This document shows, in pieces, positions 1-8,635 of a stretch of 64,000 nt of DNA. The stretch's first letter is position 1; every line of letters begins with the position of its first letter. The DNA comes from Mycobacterium sp. D16Q13. GTDB taxonomy: Bacteria > Actinomycetota > Actinomycetes > Mycobacteriales > Mycobacteriaceae. The notes under the pieces are model-generated. The model saw nothing but the letters and a program-made list of their open reading frames with translations. It was not told where the DNA came from and did no database searches. The stretch lies in NCBI RefSeq assembly GCF_002013375.1, contig NZ_MAEW01000024.1:21164-85163 (forward strand), in the 5' to 3' direction. The position numbers and the translations under genes are program-made.

Positions 1-209
1 CACGGCCGTCCGATTCGGTGGCAATCGCGCTGCGCGTAGGGGTTCCGATCTACGTCGAGGAAGCCGTACTGGCCGAGGCGGGCCTGATCATTCCCGACGA
101 GGACGACGAGGACTCCGGCGGAGCGCTGCGAGAAGACGAGGTCGAGAAGTTCAAGGAGTTCCTCGACAGCGTGTCGCCCGACGACTTCAAGGCCACAGAA
201 GGCCCGTAA
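1..209 (+). CDS. DUF151 (bifunctional nuclease family) protein, C-terminal part
   Basis: The gene is cut by the window edge; its frame runs from base 3 to the TAA at 207-209, about 68 residues. The visible part begins PSDSVAIALR, the phrase typical of DUF151 proteins, and ends in a strongly acidic tail (DEDDEDSGG... then FKEFLDSVSPDDF). DUF151 members have been called bifunctional nucleases in plants, but the mycobacterial role is unknown. In M. tuberculosis the orthologue Rv1829 sits between two MerR regulators and upstream of gcvB; the next gene here fits that order. Family call is firm, function is not. Confidence 0.8.
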   Translation, partial: RPSDSVAIALRVGVPIYVEEAVLAEAGLIIPDEDDEDSGGALREDEVEKFKEFLDSVSPDDFKATEGP

Positions 210-455
210 ACAGGGCCTTAAGTAACGAGTAAGTCTCAACCTGACCTTTACAGTCTCGACCCGGGCGCGTCGCGTTGACCGTGATTTCCCGGAGGCCATA
301 ATTTGACTCAGCGGCCGGCACGGGGCAGCGCAAGGAGCGTATGCTCGGAGAATTCGTGCTTGGACGAACGCACTACCGGCGGACTCGGTTCCTCGAGGTT
401 TCTCAGGGAACCGCGCCACGAGAGCCGGCGAAGCGATCGGCGAGAGGGAGCAGAA

Positions 456-1082
456 GTGGTCGAACAGCCGCAGCAGGGGCAGCTGGACATGACGCTGGAT
501 GGGAGCGCGGCGGGTTCCGCCGAGTCATCCGCGTCTGACGGACCTGTCCAGCCGGGTCTCTTCCCGGATGACTCCGTTCCCGACCAGCTCGTTGGCTACC
601 GCGGACCCAGTGCCTGCCAGGTTGCCGGCATCACGTACCGCCAGCTGGACTACTGGGCGCGCACCTCACTGGTGGTTCCCTCGATCCGCGGCGCGGCGGG
701 CTCCGGCAGCCAGCGCCTGTACTCCTTCAAAGACATCCTGGTCCTCAAGATCGTCAAGCGACTGCTGGACACCGGAATCTCACTGCAGAACATCCGGGTA
801 GCCGTCGAACACCTGCGTCAGCGGGGGGTCGAGGATCTCGCGAACATCACGCTGTTCTCGGACGGCACCACGGTCTATGAATGCACCTCCGCCGAAGAGG
901 TCGTCGACCTGTTGCAGGGCGGACAGGGCGTATTCGGCATCGCGGTCAGCGGTGCCATGCGCGAGCTGACCGGCGCCATCGCCGAGTTCCCGGGGGAGCG
1001 CGCCGACGGCGGCGAGGCCATCGAGGCACCCGAGGACGAGCTGGCCTCCCGTCGCAAGGATCGCGCCCGCAAAATCGGCTGA
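456..1082 (+). CDS. MerR-family transcriptional regulator (Rv1830-like)
   Basis: A 208-residue regulator. After a low-complexity N-terminus comes GYRGPSACQVAGITYRQLDYWARTSLVVPS, a MerR winged-helix with the usual Y-x-x-L-D-Y-W recognition segment, then IKD-type helices (SFKDILVLKIVKRLLDTGIS) and a coiled segment. The GTG start at 456 is chosen because a purine-rich GAGAGGGAG lies just upstream and the N-terminus MVEQPQ matches the M. tuberculosis family; the reading frame is open back to 303 but that extension is not supported. Rv1830 has been linked to control of cell division and antibiotic tolerance. The 246 bp between it and the DUF151 gene hold no gene that I can support. Confidence 0.88.
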   Translation: MVEQPQQGQLDMTLDGSAAGSAESSASDGPVQPGLFPDDSVPDQLVGYRGPSACQVAGITYRQLDYWARTSLVVPSIRGAAGSGSQRLYSFKDILVLKIVKRLLDTGISLQNIRVAVEHLRQRGVEDLANITLFSDGTTVYECTSAEEVVDLLQGGQGVFGIAVSGAMRELTGAIAEFPGERADGGEAIEAPEDELASRRKDRARKIG

Positions 1083-1105
1083 TCCGGCCCACTCGCTCGG
1101 CGGTC

Positions 1106-1133
1106 TGGACCAGAGGGTTAACTCGCGTAAACT
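1106..1133 (+). promoter_or_regulatory. Candidate promoter of the gcvP leader
   Basis: TGGACC (1106-1111) and TAAACT (1128-1133) are separated by 16 nt and would start transcription about 15 nt before the first riboswitch aptamer. The -10 fits the actinobacterial TANNNT pattern; the -35 is weak. Position is the main support. Confidence 0.35.
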
Positions 1134-1149
1134 GGTCAAGCATCGCCCG

Positions 1150-1262
1150 TGGGCGGGAGAGTGTCATGACCGCCAGTCATGGCCGCCGAAGGAGCAACAC
1201 CTCTCCGCCAATCTCTCAGGCCCCCGAACCGCTCTCGGCCCCGATGCCTCTGAAAAGCGGTG
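1150..1262 (+). ncRNA. Glycine riboswitch, first aptamer
   Basis: The leader of gcvP carries the conserved glycine aptamer phrases GCCGAAGGAGCAAC (about 1193-1206) and AATCTCTCAGGC (about 1210-1221), preceded by GGGAGAG and closed by a GCCTCTGA segment. Together with a second copy just downstream it forms the classic tandem glycine riboswitch that senses glycine to control the glycine cleavage system. The boundaries are approximate because I folded it by eye. Confidence 0.88.
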
Positions 1263-1274
1263 ATCCGATCTTTC

Positions 1275-1382
1275 GATCAGATCGCCCGCCGACGGGGAAA
1301 GGCTCTCACCCCGCGAATCCGCCTGGTGAGACGACCGAATCTCTCAGGCGCCCGTATCGGGTTGATGACAGAGGGAGGGGAG
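1275..1382 (+). ncRNA. Glycine riboswitch, second aptamer
   Basis: A second aptamer follows directly: GCCGACGGGGAAAGG (about 1289-1303) replaces the CCGAAGGGGCAA core and GAATCTCTCAGGCGCCC (about 1337-1353) is the other conserved strand, closing near GACAGAGGGAGG. The distance to the gcvP start codon (about 45 nt) leaves room for an expression platform; no poly-U terminator is visible, so control may act at the ribosome-binding site, as is common in high-GC bacteria. Confidence 0.85.
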
Positions 1383-1427
1383 ACGCCGTCGCGTGCCTGT
1401 CGCGTGACTCGGCCCTCCGGGAGTGTC

Positions 1428-4265
1428 ATGTCTTTCGCCGATCGCCATATCGGTCCCACCGCTGCTGATATCGACACCATGCTTGCCACCATCGGCGTGG
1501 CCAGCCTCGATGAGCTCGCCGCGAAGGCCGTTCCGGCCAGCATCCTGGATGAGCAACACGGCGGCCTCGCCGCCGGCCTGGACGCGCTCCCGGCAGCAGC
1601 ATCCGAGCACGAGGCTCTGGACGCACTGCGGAAGCTCGCCAGCCAGAACACGATTGCCGTGTCGATGATCGGACAGGGCTACTTCGACACGCTGACACCA
1701 CCGGTGCTTCGCCGGAACATCCTGGAAAACCCGGCCTGGTACACCGCGTACACGCCGTACCAGCCGGAGATCAGTCAGGGACGCCTTGAGGCGCTGCTGA
1801 ACTTCCAAACCATGGTCGCCGAGCTCACCGGCCTCGATATCGCGAATGCCTCGATGCTCGACGAGGGTACGGCCGCGGCCGAGGCGATGACGCTCATGCA
1901 TCGCGCCGTGAAGTCCGGGTCCAACCGTCTGATTGTCGACGCCGACGTGTACGGGCAGACCGCGGCCGTCATCGCCACCCGCGCCGAACCGCTCGGCATT
2001 GAGGTGGTGACCGCCGATCTCACCCAGGGACTACCCGATGGCGAGTTCTTCGGAGTGATCGTGCAGTTGCCCGGCGCCTCCGGGTTGGTGCGTGACTGGA
2101 CTTCGGTCATCTCCGAGGCCCATCAGCGCGGCGCACTGGTGGCTGTCGGCGCCGACCTGCTGGCCCTCACCCTCATAGCCCCACCCGGCGACATCGGTGC
2201 CGACGTCGCCTTCGGCACCACTCAACGCTTTGGTGTCCCCATGGGATTCGGTGGCCCCCATGCCGGGTACCTCGCGGTACACACGGCGCACGCCCGGCAG
2301 CTCCCCGGGCGCCTCGTCGGTGTGTCGGTGGACGCTGACGGCGCACCCGCATACCGGCTCTCGCTGCAGACTCGCGAACAGCACATCCGCCGCGACAAGG
2401 CGACCAGCAACATCTGTACCGCACAGGTGCTGCTGGCTGTGATGGCCGCCATGTACGCGAGCTACCACGGCCCGGAAGGGTTGCGCAGCATCGCCACCCG
2501 GGTGCACCGCAACGCGCAGCTACTGGCCTCGGGGCTGACTCGCGGCGGCTACACCGTGGTGCACGACCACTTCTTCGACACAGTGCTGGTGCACGTCCCC
2601 GGCAAGGCCGCGGAGATCCAGGCGGCCGCCAAGGCCGAAGGTGTCAACATCTGGAGTCCCGACGGCGACCACGTCTCGATCGCCTGTGACGAGGCGACCA
2701 CCCTGCCGCACCTCGTGGCGGTGCTGCGGGCATTCGGGACCGACATGTTCGAGGGCACCCTGGAGGCCCCGCGCCCCGCGGATATCGCGACCCGAGACTC
2801 CGATTACCTGGCCCACCCGGCATTCAATCGCTATCACAGCGAGACCGACATGATGCGCTACCTGCGCGCGCTGTCGGACAAGGATATTGCGTTGGACCGC
2901 AGCATGATTCCGCTCGGATCCTGCACCATGAAGCTCAACGCGGCCGCCGAGATGGAGCCCATCACCTGGCCGCAGTTCGCCACTCAGCATCCGTTTGCCC
3001 CGGCGGGCGATTCTCGCGGCCTGCGCACGCTGATCGCCGATCTCGAAGGCTGGCTGTCCGATATCACCGGGTATGACAACGTGAGCCTGCAGCCCAACGC
3101 GGGATCGCAGGGCGAGTACGCGGGGCTGCTGGCCATCCGCCAGTACCACATCGACCGCGGCGAAAGTGCGCGTGAGGTGTGCCTGATCCCGTCGAGCGCG
3201 CATGGCACCAACGCCGCCTCGGCCGCCTTGGCGGGTATGCGCGTCGTGGTGGTGGCCTGCCGAGAGAACGGCGATGTCGACCTGGACGACTTGCGGGCCA
3301 AGATTGCGGCGAATGCCAGCACGCTGGCAGCGATCATGATCACCTACCCGTCCACCCACGGTGTCTACGAGCACGACATTGCCGACATCTGTGCGGCCGT
3401 GCATGACGCCGGGGGACAGGTGTACGTCGACGGCGCGAACCTGAACGCCCTTGTGGGACTTGCCCGTCCCGGGCGCTTCGGCGGCGATGTCAGCCACTTG
3501 AACCTGCATAAGACCTTCTGCATCCCTCATGGCGGCGGTGGGCCCGGCGTCGGACCCGTCGCGGTGCGCAGCCACCTCGCGCAGTACCTGCCGGGGCATC
3601 CGTACGCCGACGAACTGCCGTCCGGACCTCCGGTGTCCTCGGCGCCCTATGGTTCGGCGTCGATCCTGCCGATCACCTGGGCCTACATCCGGATGATGGG
3701 ACCCGACGGGCTGCGGGCGGCGTCGCTGACTGCGATTGCCTCGGCCAATTACCTGGCGCGCCGTCTCGACGAGTACTACCCGGTGCTCTACACCGGCGAT
3801 AGTGGCATGGTGGCCCACGAGTGCATCTTGGACTTGCGGGATATCACCAAGAACACCGGCGTGACCGTCGACGATGTAGCTAAGCGCCTGGCCGACTACG
3901 GCTTCCACGCACCGACGATGAGCTTCCCGGTGGCCGGCACGCTCATGGTGGAGCCCACCGAGAGCGAGAGCCTGGCCGAGGTGGACGCCTTCTGTGAGGC
4001 GATGATCGCGATCAAGGCCGAGATCGACAAGGTCGGCTCCGGGGTGTGGCCGGTGGACGACAACCCGCTGCGCGGCGCGCCGCACACCGCCGAATCACTT
4101 ACCGCCGACGAGTGGAATCATCCGTACGGCCGGACCGAGGCGGCGTACCCGCTCGGAAAGGGGTTCCGCCCCAAGGTGTGGCCGCCGGTGCGTCGCATCG
4201 ACGGTGCTTACGGCGATCGCAATCTAGTGTGCTCCTGCCCACCGATCGAGGCCTTCGCCGAGTAG
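1428..4265 (+). CDS. gcvP: Glycine dehydrogenase (aminomethyl-transferring), P protein
   Basis: A 945-residue PLP enzyme that decarboxylates glycine and passes the aminomethyl group to lipoylated H protein in the glycine cleavage system. Two homologous halves are present; the PLP lysine lies in SHLNLHKTFCIPHGGGGPGVG at about residue 695. The frame is open back to 1260, but that stretch is the riboswitch; ATG 1428 gives MSFADRHIGP, matching the family N-terminus and length. It corresponds to gcvB (Rv1832) of M. tuberculosis. Expected to be switched on by excess glycine through the leader RNA. Confidence 0.97.
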   Translation: MSFADRHIGPTAADIDTMLATIGVASLDELAAKAVPASILDEQHGGLAAGLDALPAAASEHEALDALRKLASQNTIAVSMIGQGYFDTLTPPVLRRNILENPAWYTAYTPYQPEISQGRLEALLNFQTMVAELTGLDIANASMLDEGTAAAEAMTLMHRAVKSGSNRLIVDADVYGQTAAVIATRAEPLGIEVVTADLTQGLPDGEFFGVIVQLPGASGLVRDWTSVISEAHQRGALVAVGADLLALTLIAPPGDIGADVAFGTTQRFGVPMGFGGPHAGYLAVHTAHARQLPGRLVGVSVDADGAPAYRLSLQTREQHIRRDKATSNICTAQVLLAVMAAMYASYHGPEGLRSIATRVHRNAQLLASGLTRGGYTVVHDHFFDTVLVHVPGKAAEIQAAAKAEGVNIWSPDGDHVSIACDEATTLPHLVAVLRAFGTDMFEGTLEAPRPADIATRDSDYLAHPAFNRYHSETDMMRYLRALSDKDIALDRSMIPLGSCTMKLNAAAEMEPITWPQFATQHPFAPAGDSRGLRTLIADLEGWLSDITGYDNVSLQPNAGSQGEYAGLLAIRQYHIDRGESAREVCLIPSSAHGTNAASAALAGMRVVVVACRENGDVDLDDLRAKIAANASTLAAIMITYPSTHGVYEHDIADICAAVHDAGGQVYVDGANLNALVGLARPGRFGGDVSHLNLHKTFCIPHGGGGPGVGPVAVRSHLAQYLPGHPYADELPSGPPVSSAPYGSASILPITWAYIRMMGPDGLRAASLTAIASANYLARRLDEYYPVLYTGDSGMVAHECILDLRDITKNTGVTVDDVAKRLADYGFHAPTMSFPVAGTLMVEPTESESLAEVDAFCEAMIAIKAEIDKVGSGVWPVDDNPLRGAPHTAESLTADEWNHPYGRTEAAYPLGKGFRPKVWPPVRRIDGAYGDRNLVCSCPPIEAFAE

Positions 4266-4273
4266 CGATGCCG

Positions 4274-4311
4274 CCCCGAGCAGCCCCCCGCGTGCGGGGG
4301 GCTGCTCGGGG
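4274..4311. terminator. Bidirectional terminator hairpin between convergent genes
   Basis: A perfect 16-bp inverted repeat (CCCCGAGCAGCCCCCC and its complement) with a 6-nt loop lies 8 bp after the gcvP stop and touches the stop codon of the opposing gene at 4312. No U-tract follows on either strand, which is usual for mycobacterial terminators. Confidence 0.8.
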
Positions 4312-6150
4312 TTAGGACACGAAGCGCGTGATGGCCGCGGCCAGCTCCGGGCTGTTCGAGGCCGTCAGGTTCTGGTAGGCACCACCGGTCTGCTGAGCGA
4401 GCGCCTGCCAGGTCTGCTGATCGGAGTCGTTGCCGAAGTCGATCACATTGATGCGCACCGGCCGCGCCGGATCCTTCTGGCGGTTGATCGTGTCGATGAG
4501 GCCTGCACTGTCCAGGCTCTGATCGGTGTGCGAGTGACCCGCCACGATGAGTACCGAGTTGACTTGATTCGGGCGGAAGCTGTTGACCGCTTCCTGGTAC
4601 ACGTTGCGCAACGTGGTGAATGCCACCGCACCATTGGCGGTCGGCTGCAGCGCCGTCAACGCGTCGGCCACACTCTGCGACCTGGGCACGCCCTCGACAT
4701 CGTCGGAGGCGGCACCCAATCGCACGACGGTGTTGCCTTCCTTGCCGTCATACGTCCAGAGCCCCACACCAGAGCCCGGGGCAACGGTGCGTATGCGGTT
4801 GGCAAGCGCCCCAGTCACATCGGACAACTTCACGCCCTCGGAGGACAACGAGGAATCCAACATGATGGTGGTCGCCCCGGCACCCGTTGACGTGCCATCG
4901 GCCAGCGCGACACGAACCTTGTCCTCGATGGTCAGCGGCTTCTCGATCTTCGCGAAGCTCACCACATCGCTACTGGGCAGGTCTGCCCCCTCGGCGCGGA
5001 ATCCAGCGGCCGCGAGATCCTTGAGCTGATCCTTATCGCCCAGGAAACGCGCGAATTGGCTTGCCGCGGTGTGCTGCTCTTCGGACAGCCACGCACCGTC
5101 CAGCTGCACGGTGGGGTAGTCGGCAATCGGAGTAGCCCCGGCGGGCAACCATGCGGCGACGACCTTCTTGGCATCACCGTTGCTGCGGGTACGGGCGTAG
5201 AGCTGCTGCTCGGTGGTGACCACCGAGTGCACCGCGGCACCGGGCTGCTCGCCACCGTCAAGCAGCGCACCCAGGGCATCGGAGAGATTGTTGGCGGGCA
5301 GCTTGGGAGCCGTCGCGGCCAACGACGCGGCCGCACCGGCACCGAGCTCAGCCGAATCGCCGGGACGAACACTGGCGGCTGCCACCGCTTCCGCGGCCAG
5401 CTGGGCTGCATCGGCGTTACCGCTCGAGGGCAGCGCCAATCGCAACGAGCCCCAACCGGGAAGGCCGAAACCGTCCAGTGAGTTCGGAACGTTCTGCAGC
5501 GCAGGCAGATCCGCCCAGCTCTTATCGGCAGGAATGGCCTGGCGCAGCCGTGGGGTGGTCGCAATCACGACCGGCGTACTGACCAACGACCGGCTGTCGC
5601 TCACGATGTTGGTCTTCGAAGCCGCCTTCAGCCGTGCCGAGGAGATCGAGCTCCCCGGAATCCACAGCGCCGGCTGCGCTCCGAGCTCGGCGGGCCACTG
5701 ACCCGTCAGCCCCTTGATCACGTTGGTCGTATCTGCCGGGCGCACCGCGACGGTGAAGCAGTAGTCGCCGATCACCTCGTGCTTCTGGTTGAACCGTTCG
5801 GATAACTCGCCAATCCGGTCCGCGATGGACGGATCGGCAACCACGGCGATGGCGTTGTTTCCGTGCACGCAGGTCGCGGAGGCCTCCGCTTGGTTGTCGG
5901 TCGTCCGCCTGTCGAAGTACCACCACAGTCCGATGGACACGGCCACCACAAGCACCGCCGCCACGACGCCGACCAGCCCCTTGCTGACGCCCCAGTTGCT
6001 ACCACCGCTGCGGTGCGACCGCTGCCAGCTGCCTGTGTCGAACTCCGAACCGGAGCTCGACTCGGACACCGGCTCGGAGTCCGCGTCCCAATCGTCGTTG
6101 TCGTCCCGATCGTTTGGGCTACCCGACCCAGATGCGCTGTGCCTGCCCAT
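4312..6150 (-). CDS. Membrane-anchored von Willebrand factor A / solute-binding-like protein (Rv1836c-like)
   Basis: A 612-residue protein with an acidic, serine-rich cytoplasmic N-terminus, one transmembrane helix at about residues 58-79, then an extracytoplasmic part. Residues about 95-380 look like a periplasmic binding-protein fold, and the C-terminal third is a VWA domain with a DxSxS metal-ion-dependent adhesion motif (DSSLS near residue 431). VWA domains bind protein partners or ligands through a metal ion; the partner here is unknown. Synteny with the region between gcvB and glcB of M. tuberculosis supports orthology to Rv1836c. It starts at ATG 6150. Confidence 0.8.
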   Translation of the reverse strand: MGRHSASGSGSPNDRDDNDDWDADSEPVSESSSGSEFDTGSWQRSHRSGGSNWGVSKGLVGVVAAVLVVAVSIGLWWYFDRRTTDNQAEASATCVHGNNAIAVVADPSIADRIGELSERFNQKHEVIGDYCFTVAVRPADTTNVIKGLTGQWPAELGAQPALWIPGSSISSARLKAASKTNIVSDSRSLVSTPVVIATTPRLRQAIPADKSWADLPALQNVPNSLDGFGLPGWGSLRLALPSSGNADAAQLAAEAVAAASVRPGDSAELGAGAAASLAATAPKLPANNLSDALGALLDGGEQPGAAVHSVVTTEQQLYARTRSNGDAKKVVAAWLPAGATPIADYPTVQLDGAWLSEEQHTAASQFARFLGDKDQLKDLAAAGFRAEGADLPSSDVVSFAKIEKPLTIEDKVRVALADGTSTGAGATTIMLDSSLSSEGVKLSDVTGALANRIRTVAPGSGVGLWTYDGKEGNTVVRLGAASDDVEGVPRSQSVADALTALQPTANGAVAFTTLRNVYQEAVNSFRPNQVNSVLIVAGHSHTDQSLDSAGLIDTINRQKDPARPVRINVIDFGNDSDQQTWQALAQQTGGAYQNLTASNSPELAAAITRFVS

Positions 6151-6339
6151 GTGTTGTCGCGACCCTTCTGATCGTGTCTAAATACTTGTCCAGCGGTTGA
6201 GTACGACCCCCGCTGCGCGTCGGCCCGAGTCTACTGTCCCTGACCGCCGATACCACGGTGCGCGCAACCAAACCGCGTCCAAATAGACACGGAGACGTAC
6301 CCTGCACCACGAGGTAAAGGCACGCCCGACGGCCATCCG

Positions 6340-8535
6340 CTACTTGGCCGCCGCGGCCTTGTACTCGCGACGGCGCCGGTGCAGGATCGGCTCGGTGTAC
6401 CCGTTCGGCTGATCCTTACCCTCCAAGATGAGCTCCTTGGCGGCCTCGAAGGCAATGTTGCTGTCGAAGTCCGGAGCCATCGGACGGTAGTCCTTGTCGC
6501 CGGCGTTCTGCCGATCGACAACCGGTGCCATCCGCTGAAGACCCTCGACCACCTCGTCCTCGGTGATGACATCGTGCCGCAGCCAGTTGGCCAGCAGCTG
6601 GCTGGAGATACGCAAGGTAGCGCGGTCCTCCATGAGCGCCACGTCGTGGATGTCCGGAACCTTGGAACAGCCGACTCCGTGGTCGATCCAGCGCACCACG
6701 TAGCCCAGGATCGACTGGCAGTTGTTGTCGATTTCCTCGCGGATGTCCTCAGCGGTCCAGTCGTGACGCGATTCGGCCAACGGGATGGTGAGCAAAGACT
6801 CCAGTTCCGCGCGGTGTTTACCGGCGAGCTCCTGGTCCACCGCCTTGACGTCAACCTGGTGATAGTGCAGCGCGTGCAGGGTCGCGGCGGTGGGGGACGG
6901 CACCCACGCTGTGGTGGCTCCCGCGCGCGGCTGCGCGATCTTCTGCGCGACCATGTCCGCCATCAGGTCGGGCATGGCCCACATGCCCTTGCCGATCTGT
7001 GCCTTACCGGCCAAACCGGCACCCAGCCCGGTGTCGACGTTGTGATCCTCGTAGGCCAGGATCCACGGCTGCGACTTCATGACGGCCTTGCGGCACATCG
7101 GACCGGCTTCCATCGAGGTGTGGATCTCGTCGCCGGTGCGGTCCAGGAAGCCGGTGTTGATGAACACCACGCGATCGGAAGCGGCCTTGATGGCAGCCTT
7201 CAGGTTGATGGTGGTGCGGCGCTCCTCGTCCATGATGCCGACCTTGAGGGTGGCATGCGGAAGTCCGAGCACCTCTTCGACGCGGCCGAACAGCTCGGCG
7301 GTGAAGGCCACTTCCTCGGGCCCGTGCATCTTGGGCTTCACGATGTAGACGGATCCGGTACGGCTGTTCTTCAGCGGACCGTTCTTCTTGCCGGAACGCA
7401 GGCCATGAATGGCGATGAGGCTGGTGAAGAGCGCGTCCTGGATGCCTTCGGGCATCTCGTTGCCCGCGGCGTCCACGATGGCGTCATTGGTCATCAGGTG
7501 GCCGACGTTGCGGACGAACAGCAGGCTGCGGCCCGGCAGAGTCAGCTCACCCTTGCCGTCCGGGGTGTTGAACACGCGATCCTCGTTGAGCACCCGGGTG
7601 AAGGTCTTGCCGCCCTTGGAAACATCCTCGGACAGGTCTCCCTTGTTGAGTCCCAGCCAGTTTCGGTACCCGAGCACCTTGTCCTCGGCGTCCACGGCGG
7701 CCACCGAGTCCTCGAAGTCCATGATCGTGGTGATCGCCGATTCCAGCACGACATCCTTGATGCCGGCCTTGTCGGTGGATCCGACAGGGGAGTCGGGGTC
7801 GATCAGAACCTCGATGTGCAGGCCATGATTGATGAGCAGCACCGACCACTGCGGCTTACCGAGCTTGCCGGTGTAGCCCACGAACTGGTCGGGGTTCTGC
7901 AGCCCCGTGGAGAGTTCGTCGCCGAAATCGATGAGCAGTTGGCCGTCGTCGATCTTCAGGCCGACGGCGTCTTTCCACGAGCCGGCCGCCAGCGGCGCCG
8001 CACCATCGAGCACCTCGCGCGCGTACGCGATGACCTTGTCGCCGCGGACCCTGTTGTACGACGAGCCCTTCTCGGCCCCGTCAGTTTCCGGAATGACGTC
8101 GGTGCCGTACAGCGCGTCGTAGAGGGAGCCCCAGCGTGCATTGGCGGCGTTGAGCGCGAAGCGCGCGTTCAAGATCGGAACAACCAGCTGCGGCCCTGCC
8201 GTCGTGGTGATCTCGTCGTCCACGTTGGCGGTGGTGATGGTGAAATCCTCAGGCTCCGGAACCAGGTATCCGATCTCGGTGAGGAACTCCCGGTACTCCG
8301 ACGGATCCAGCGGCTCGATGGCGCGCTGCCGGTGCCAGCGATCAATCTGAGTTTGCAGGTCGTCGCGCCGGTCGAGGAGCTCTCGGTTCCGCGGAGCCAA
8401 ATCGGTGACTACTTTGTCGACCCCAGCCCAGAAAGCGTCGGCATCCACACCGGTGCCCGGGAGGGCCTCATTGGTGATGAAGTCGTATAGCACCCGCGCC
8501 ACGCGCAGGTTGCCCACATCGACGCGATCACTCAT
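6340..8535 (-). CDS. glcB: Malate synthase G
   Basis: A 731-residue monomeric malate synthase that condenses glyoxylate with acetyl-CoA to malate in the glyoxylate shunt. Length and sequence match the mycobacterial GlcB, for example the TTIMDFEDSVAAVDAEDK region containing the metal-binding acidic residues, the active-site RSLLFVRNVGHLM stretch and the GPEEVAFT loop. The start ATG at 8535 follows a good AGAGGAG ribosome-binding site. In M. tuberculosis GlcB is also found outside the cell and is needed on fatty-acid carbon. Confidence 0.97.
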   Translation of the reverse strand: MSDRVDVGNLRVARVLYDFITNEALPGTGVDADAFWAGVDKVVTDLAPRNRELLDRRDDLQTQIDRWHRQRAIEPLDPSEYREFLTEIGYLVPEPEDFTITTANVDDEITTTAGPQLVVPILNARFALNAANARWGSLYDALYGTDVIPETDGAEKGSSYNRVRGDKVIAYAREVLDGAAPLAAGSWKDAVGLKIDDGQLLIDFGDELSTGLQNPDQFVGYTGKLGKPQWSVLLINHGLHIEVLIDPDSPVGSTDKAGIKDVVLESAITTIMDFEDSVAAVDAEDKVLGYRNWLGLNKGDLSEDVSKGGKTFTRVLNEDRVFNTPDGKGELTLPGRSLLFVRNVGHLMTNDAIVDAAGNEMPEGIQDALFTSLIAIHGLRSGKKNGPLKNSRTGSVYIVKPKMHGPEEVAFTAELFGRVEEVLGLPHATLKVGIMDEERRTTINLKAAIKAASDRVVFINTGFLDRTGDEIHTSMEAGPMCRKAVMKSQPWILAYEDHNVDTGLGAGLAGKAQIGKGMWAMPDLMADMVAQKIAQPRAGATTAWVPSPTAATLHALHYHQVDVKAVDQELAGKHRAELESLLTIPLAESRHDWTAEDIREEIDNNCQSILGYVVRWIDHGVGCSKVPDIHDVALMEDRATLRISSQLLANWLRHDVITEDEVVEGLQRMAPVVDRQNAGDKDYRPMAPDFDSNIAFEAAKELILEGKDQPNGYTEPILHRRRREYKAAAAK

Positions 8536-8593
8536 CGCAACTCCTCTGTGTTGTTTGTGGGTCTGGGACCGGACGCTCGTGCGAATCGGTGAA

Positions 8594-8611
8594 CAATGAT
8601 CCTACTCATTG
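8594..8611. promoter_or_regulatory. Candidate operator upstream of glcB
   Basis: CAATGA and TCATTG form perfect 6-bp arms around a 6-nt spacer, about 60-75 bp upstream of the glcB start in the only intergenic space that can hold its promoter. No regulator is recognised; it is a candidate site only. Confidence 0.3.
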
Positions 8612-8635
8612 GTAGCCATCAACCCCGAAACCGCG

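Noticed and set aside
303..455. Longer N-terminus of the MerR regulator, or a small Rv1831-like gene
   Set aside because: The stretch has atypical Arg/Ser-rich composition and no family match; the GTG at 456 has a ribosome-binding site and the conserved N-terminus.
1260..1427. 56-residue N-terminal extension of gcvP
   Set aside because: It would translate the second glycine aptamer; family length and the ATG at 1428 argue against it.
6379..8490. 703-codon open frame on the plus strand opposite glcB
   Set aside because: High-GC shadow of a certain gene; its translation is rich in low-complexity Gly/Val/Arg runs and matches no family. The same holds for the long antisense frames at 2520-4085, 11082-12578, 30653-32065, 51657-53483 and 53698-54663.
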